From: Gemmatimonadota bacterium
GTDB taxonomy: Bacteria > Gemmatimonadota > Gemmatimonadetes > Longimicrobiales > Longimicrobiaceae
Reading direction: 5' to 3'
Assembly: GCA_019348475.1 (NCBI GenBank)
Contig: JAHWJJ010000002.1
Coordinates: forward strand, 1-27,383
Length of the DNA stretch: 27,383 nucleotides
Both the position numbers and the translations under genes were made by a program. Below, piece by piece: positions 26,121 through 27,383 of the stretch. The notes under the pieces are model-generated. The model was not told where the DNA came from, made no database searches, and saw nothing but the letters and a program-made list of their open reading frames with translations. The first letter of the stretch is position 1. Every line of letters starts with the position of its first letter.

Positions 26121-27091
26121 AGCCGCCCGTGCGCCCCCGGCGGCAGTTCCAGCCGCCGTCCACCGGCTGGCACCGCGAGCTCCCCGGCCGCGTGCGCCGC
26201 TACTTCGACGAGCGGCGGCTGCTCAGGTGGGTGCTGGCGGCGGGCGTGGGGTGCTTCGTTCTTGGCTACGTCCTCGTCACGCTCGTTTTCTTCCCCGGCT
26301 TCGGCCGCTCGCCCATCGTCACCGTGCCCGACGTGACGGGGCGGCCGCGCGCGCAGGCGGAGCGGATGCTGGACCGGCTGGGGCTGGAGGTGGAGCGGGG
26401 GCAGCCGATCGCGAACCCGCGCATGCGCCGCGGCCGGGTGCTGATGCAGACGCCGCTGGCCGGCGAGGAGGTGGCGCGCGGCAGCACGGTGCGCATCGTG
26501 CTGAGCGCCGGGCCGGAGATGCGCGAGGTGCCCTCGATTGCGGGGCTCCCCCGGCGGGACGCCATCGGGCTGCTGCAGCGCTACGGTTTCCGGGTGAACA
26601 TCCGCACCATCCGGCACCGCAGCGAAGAGGGCGTCATCGTGGGGACGCGGCCGGAGAGGGGAAAGCAGGCGCCCGTCGGGGGCGTGGTGGAGCTGGTGGT
26701 GAGCGCGGGGCCGCCCAGGGTGCTGGTGCCCGGGATCGTGGGGCTGCGTCCGGCGGATGCGCGCAACCGGCTGCAGGCCCTGGGGCTCTCGCTGGGGCGC
26801 GTCCGCTACGATCCGGCCTCGGCGGATTCCGCCGGCACCATCGTGGCGCAGGAGCCGGCGGCGGGGGACAGCCTGGCACAGGGATCCTCGGTGCGGGTGG
26901 TGCTCGCCGGCCCCGATCCCAACCCGCCGCCCCCGCCGGTGGACACCGCCGCCGTGGAGGTGGTCCCCGAGACGGTGGTGGAGGAGCCGGGCGAGCCCGT
27001 GCCGCCCGCCAGCCAGCCGTTCCCCGGCGAGGCGCCGCGGAACGAGGCGCAGCTCACGCCGGAACGGCCGCCGCGCGGCGCGACGCCGTAG
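26117..27091 (+). CDS. Membrane-anchored PASTA-domain protein without kinase
   Basis: The 324-residue protein starts at GTG overlapping the rsmB stop. A basic N-terminus leads to one membrane helix (about 36-58), so the rest faces the periplasm. Three PASTA repeats follow: about 67-133 (VTVPDVTGRPRAQAERML...QTPLAGEEVARGSTVRIVLSAG), 136-198 (REVPSIAGLPRRDAI) and 202-265 (VLVPGIVGLRPADARNRLQ). A Pro/Glu-rich tail of about 58 residues closes it. PASTA domains bind muropeptides or penicillin-binding proteins and usually sit on Ser/Thr kinases or PBPs. Here there is no room for a kinase, although in many genomes an stk kinase gene occupies this spot after rsmB. A cell-wall sensing or scaffold role is inferred. 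Confidence 0.92.
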   Translation: MKPPVRPRRQFQPPSTGWHRELPGRVRRYFDERRLLRWVLAAGVGCFVLGYVLVTLVFFPGFGRSPIVTVPDVTGRPRAQAERMLDRLGLEVERGQPIANPRMRRGRVLMQTPLAGEEVARGSTVRIVLSAGPEMREVPSIAGLPRRDAIGLLQRYGFRVNIRTIRHRSEEGVIVGTRPERGKQAPVGGVVELVVSAGPPRVLVPGIVGLRPADARNRLQALGLSLGRVRYDPASADSAGTIVAQEPAAGDSLAQGSSVRVVLAGPDPNPPPPPVDTAAVEVVPETVVEEPGEPVPPASQPFPGEAPRNEAQLTPERPPRGATP

Positions 27092-27131
27092 GGACGGGGT
27101 TCGCCGCATCGGCCGGTGCGGCGCAGGCGGC

Positions 27132-27222
27132 GGTTGAGATCGCGCGGAGTGGAGCGCGTGGTGCGCGGGCGGCCCGCCCCCCCCATCCCCGGCCCTTCCC
27201 CACGAACTGCGTGGGCGAAGGG
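27132..27222 (+). repeat. ~91-bp direct repeat with terminal hairpin, copy 1
   Basis: Begins GGTTGAGATCGCGCGG and ends with a hairpin: CCCTTCCCCAC (27193-27203) pairs with GTGGGCGAAGGG (27211-27222), one base bulged, loop GAACTGC. It recurs at 27259-27349. It lies after the PASTA gene and may stop its transcription, though no T-run follows. No gene is seen between 27092 and the window end. Confidence 0.85.
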
Positions 27223-27258
27223 AGATGGAGACGCACCCTCACGCGCGCGATCGAATGT

Positions 27259-27349
27259 GGTTGAGATCGCGCGGGAGTGGAGGGCGTGGTGCGTGGGCGG
27301 GCCGCCCCCCATTCCCGGCCCTTCCCCCACAAACTGCGTGGGGGAAGGG
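27259..27349 (+). repeat. ~91-bp direct repeat with terminal hairpin, copy 2
   Basis: Second copy, period 127 bases. Its hairpin is perfect: CCCTTCCCCCAC (27319-27330) with GTGGGGGAAGGG (27338-27349), loop AAACTGC. The stem is longer than in copy 1 because paired changes or insertions keep it complementary, which suggests that the structure matters. Confidence 0.88.
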
Positions 27350-27383
27350 TGACGCGGCGCGCGGTTGCCGTCGCGCCGTCGAA

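Overview
The window is very GC-rich (roughly 70% by eye) and gene-dense. It uses GTG and TTG starts, 4-base stop/start overlaps and tightly packed housekeeping operons. The codon style, gene order and recurrent GC-rich dispersed repeats suggest a Gemmatimonadota-type bacterium, possibly Longimicrobium-like. This is inference; there is no rRNA or other taxonomic marker here.

Layout. (1) 1-4.9 kb: end of an exopolysaccharide/capsule locus (GT4 glycosyltransferase, GDP-L-fucose synthase, Wzc-like tyrosine autokinase), preceded by two 55-bp direct repeats and closed by a strong terminator. (2) 4.95-5.4 kb: a frameshifted addiction-module antitoxin with a possible toxin C-terminal scrap on the minus strand. 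(3) 5.5-10.7 kb: yebC-ruvC-ruvA behind a good promoter, a secreted protein of unknown function, then ruvB-queA (Holliday-junction processing and queuosine). (4) 10.7-16.1 kb: an accessory zone. It holds a gene decayed by several frameshifts, a divergent pair (56-aa protein and small HTH regulator) sharing a promoter/operator region, and a scrap of a second HTH copy. These are followed by a clearly lower-GC two-gene insert that I read as a Hachiman anti-phage system (hamA nuclease, hamB helicase), then a decayed LytTR response-regulator remnant. (5) 16.1-19.2 kb: a serine-hydrolase lipoprotein, a repeat-containing intergenic region and a small membrane protein. (6) 19.4-22.7 kb: tgt, yajC, def, fmt, with two opposed heptamer repeat arrays between tgt and yajC. 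(7) 22.7-27.1 kb: a thiamine-thiazole cassette (thiE/tenI-like, thiS, a Cys-rich lipoprotein, thiG), then rsmB and a kinase-less PASTA protein. (8) 27.1-27.4 kb: two copies of a ~91-bp repeat, each ending in a hairpin.

The genes serve mainly core functions: DNA repair, tRNA modification, translation initiation and peptide deformylation, protein export, and cofactor synthesis. The accessory zone is the part most likely acquired by transfer: the defence genes differ sharply in base composition and are flanked by broken genes. I do not see a wholly unknown multi-gene system. The nearest candidate is the small HTH/56-aa divergent module beside the defence genes.
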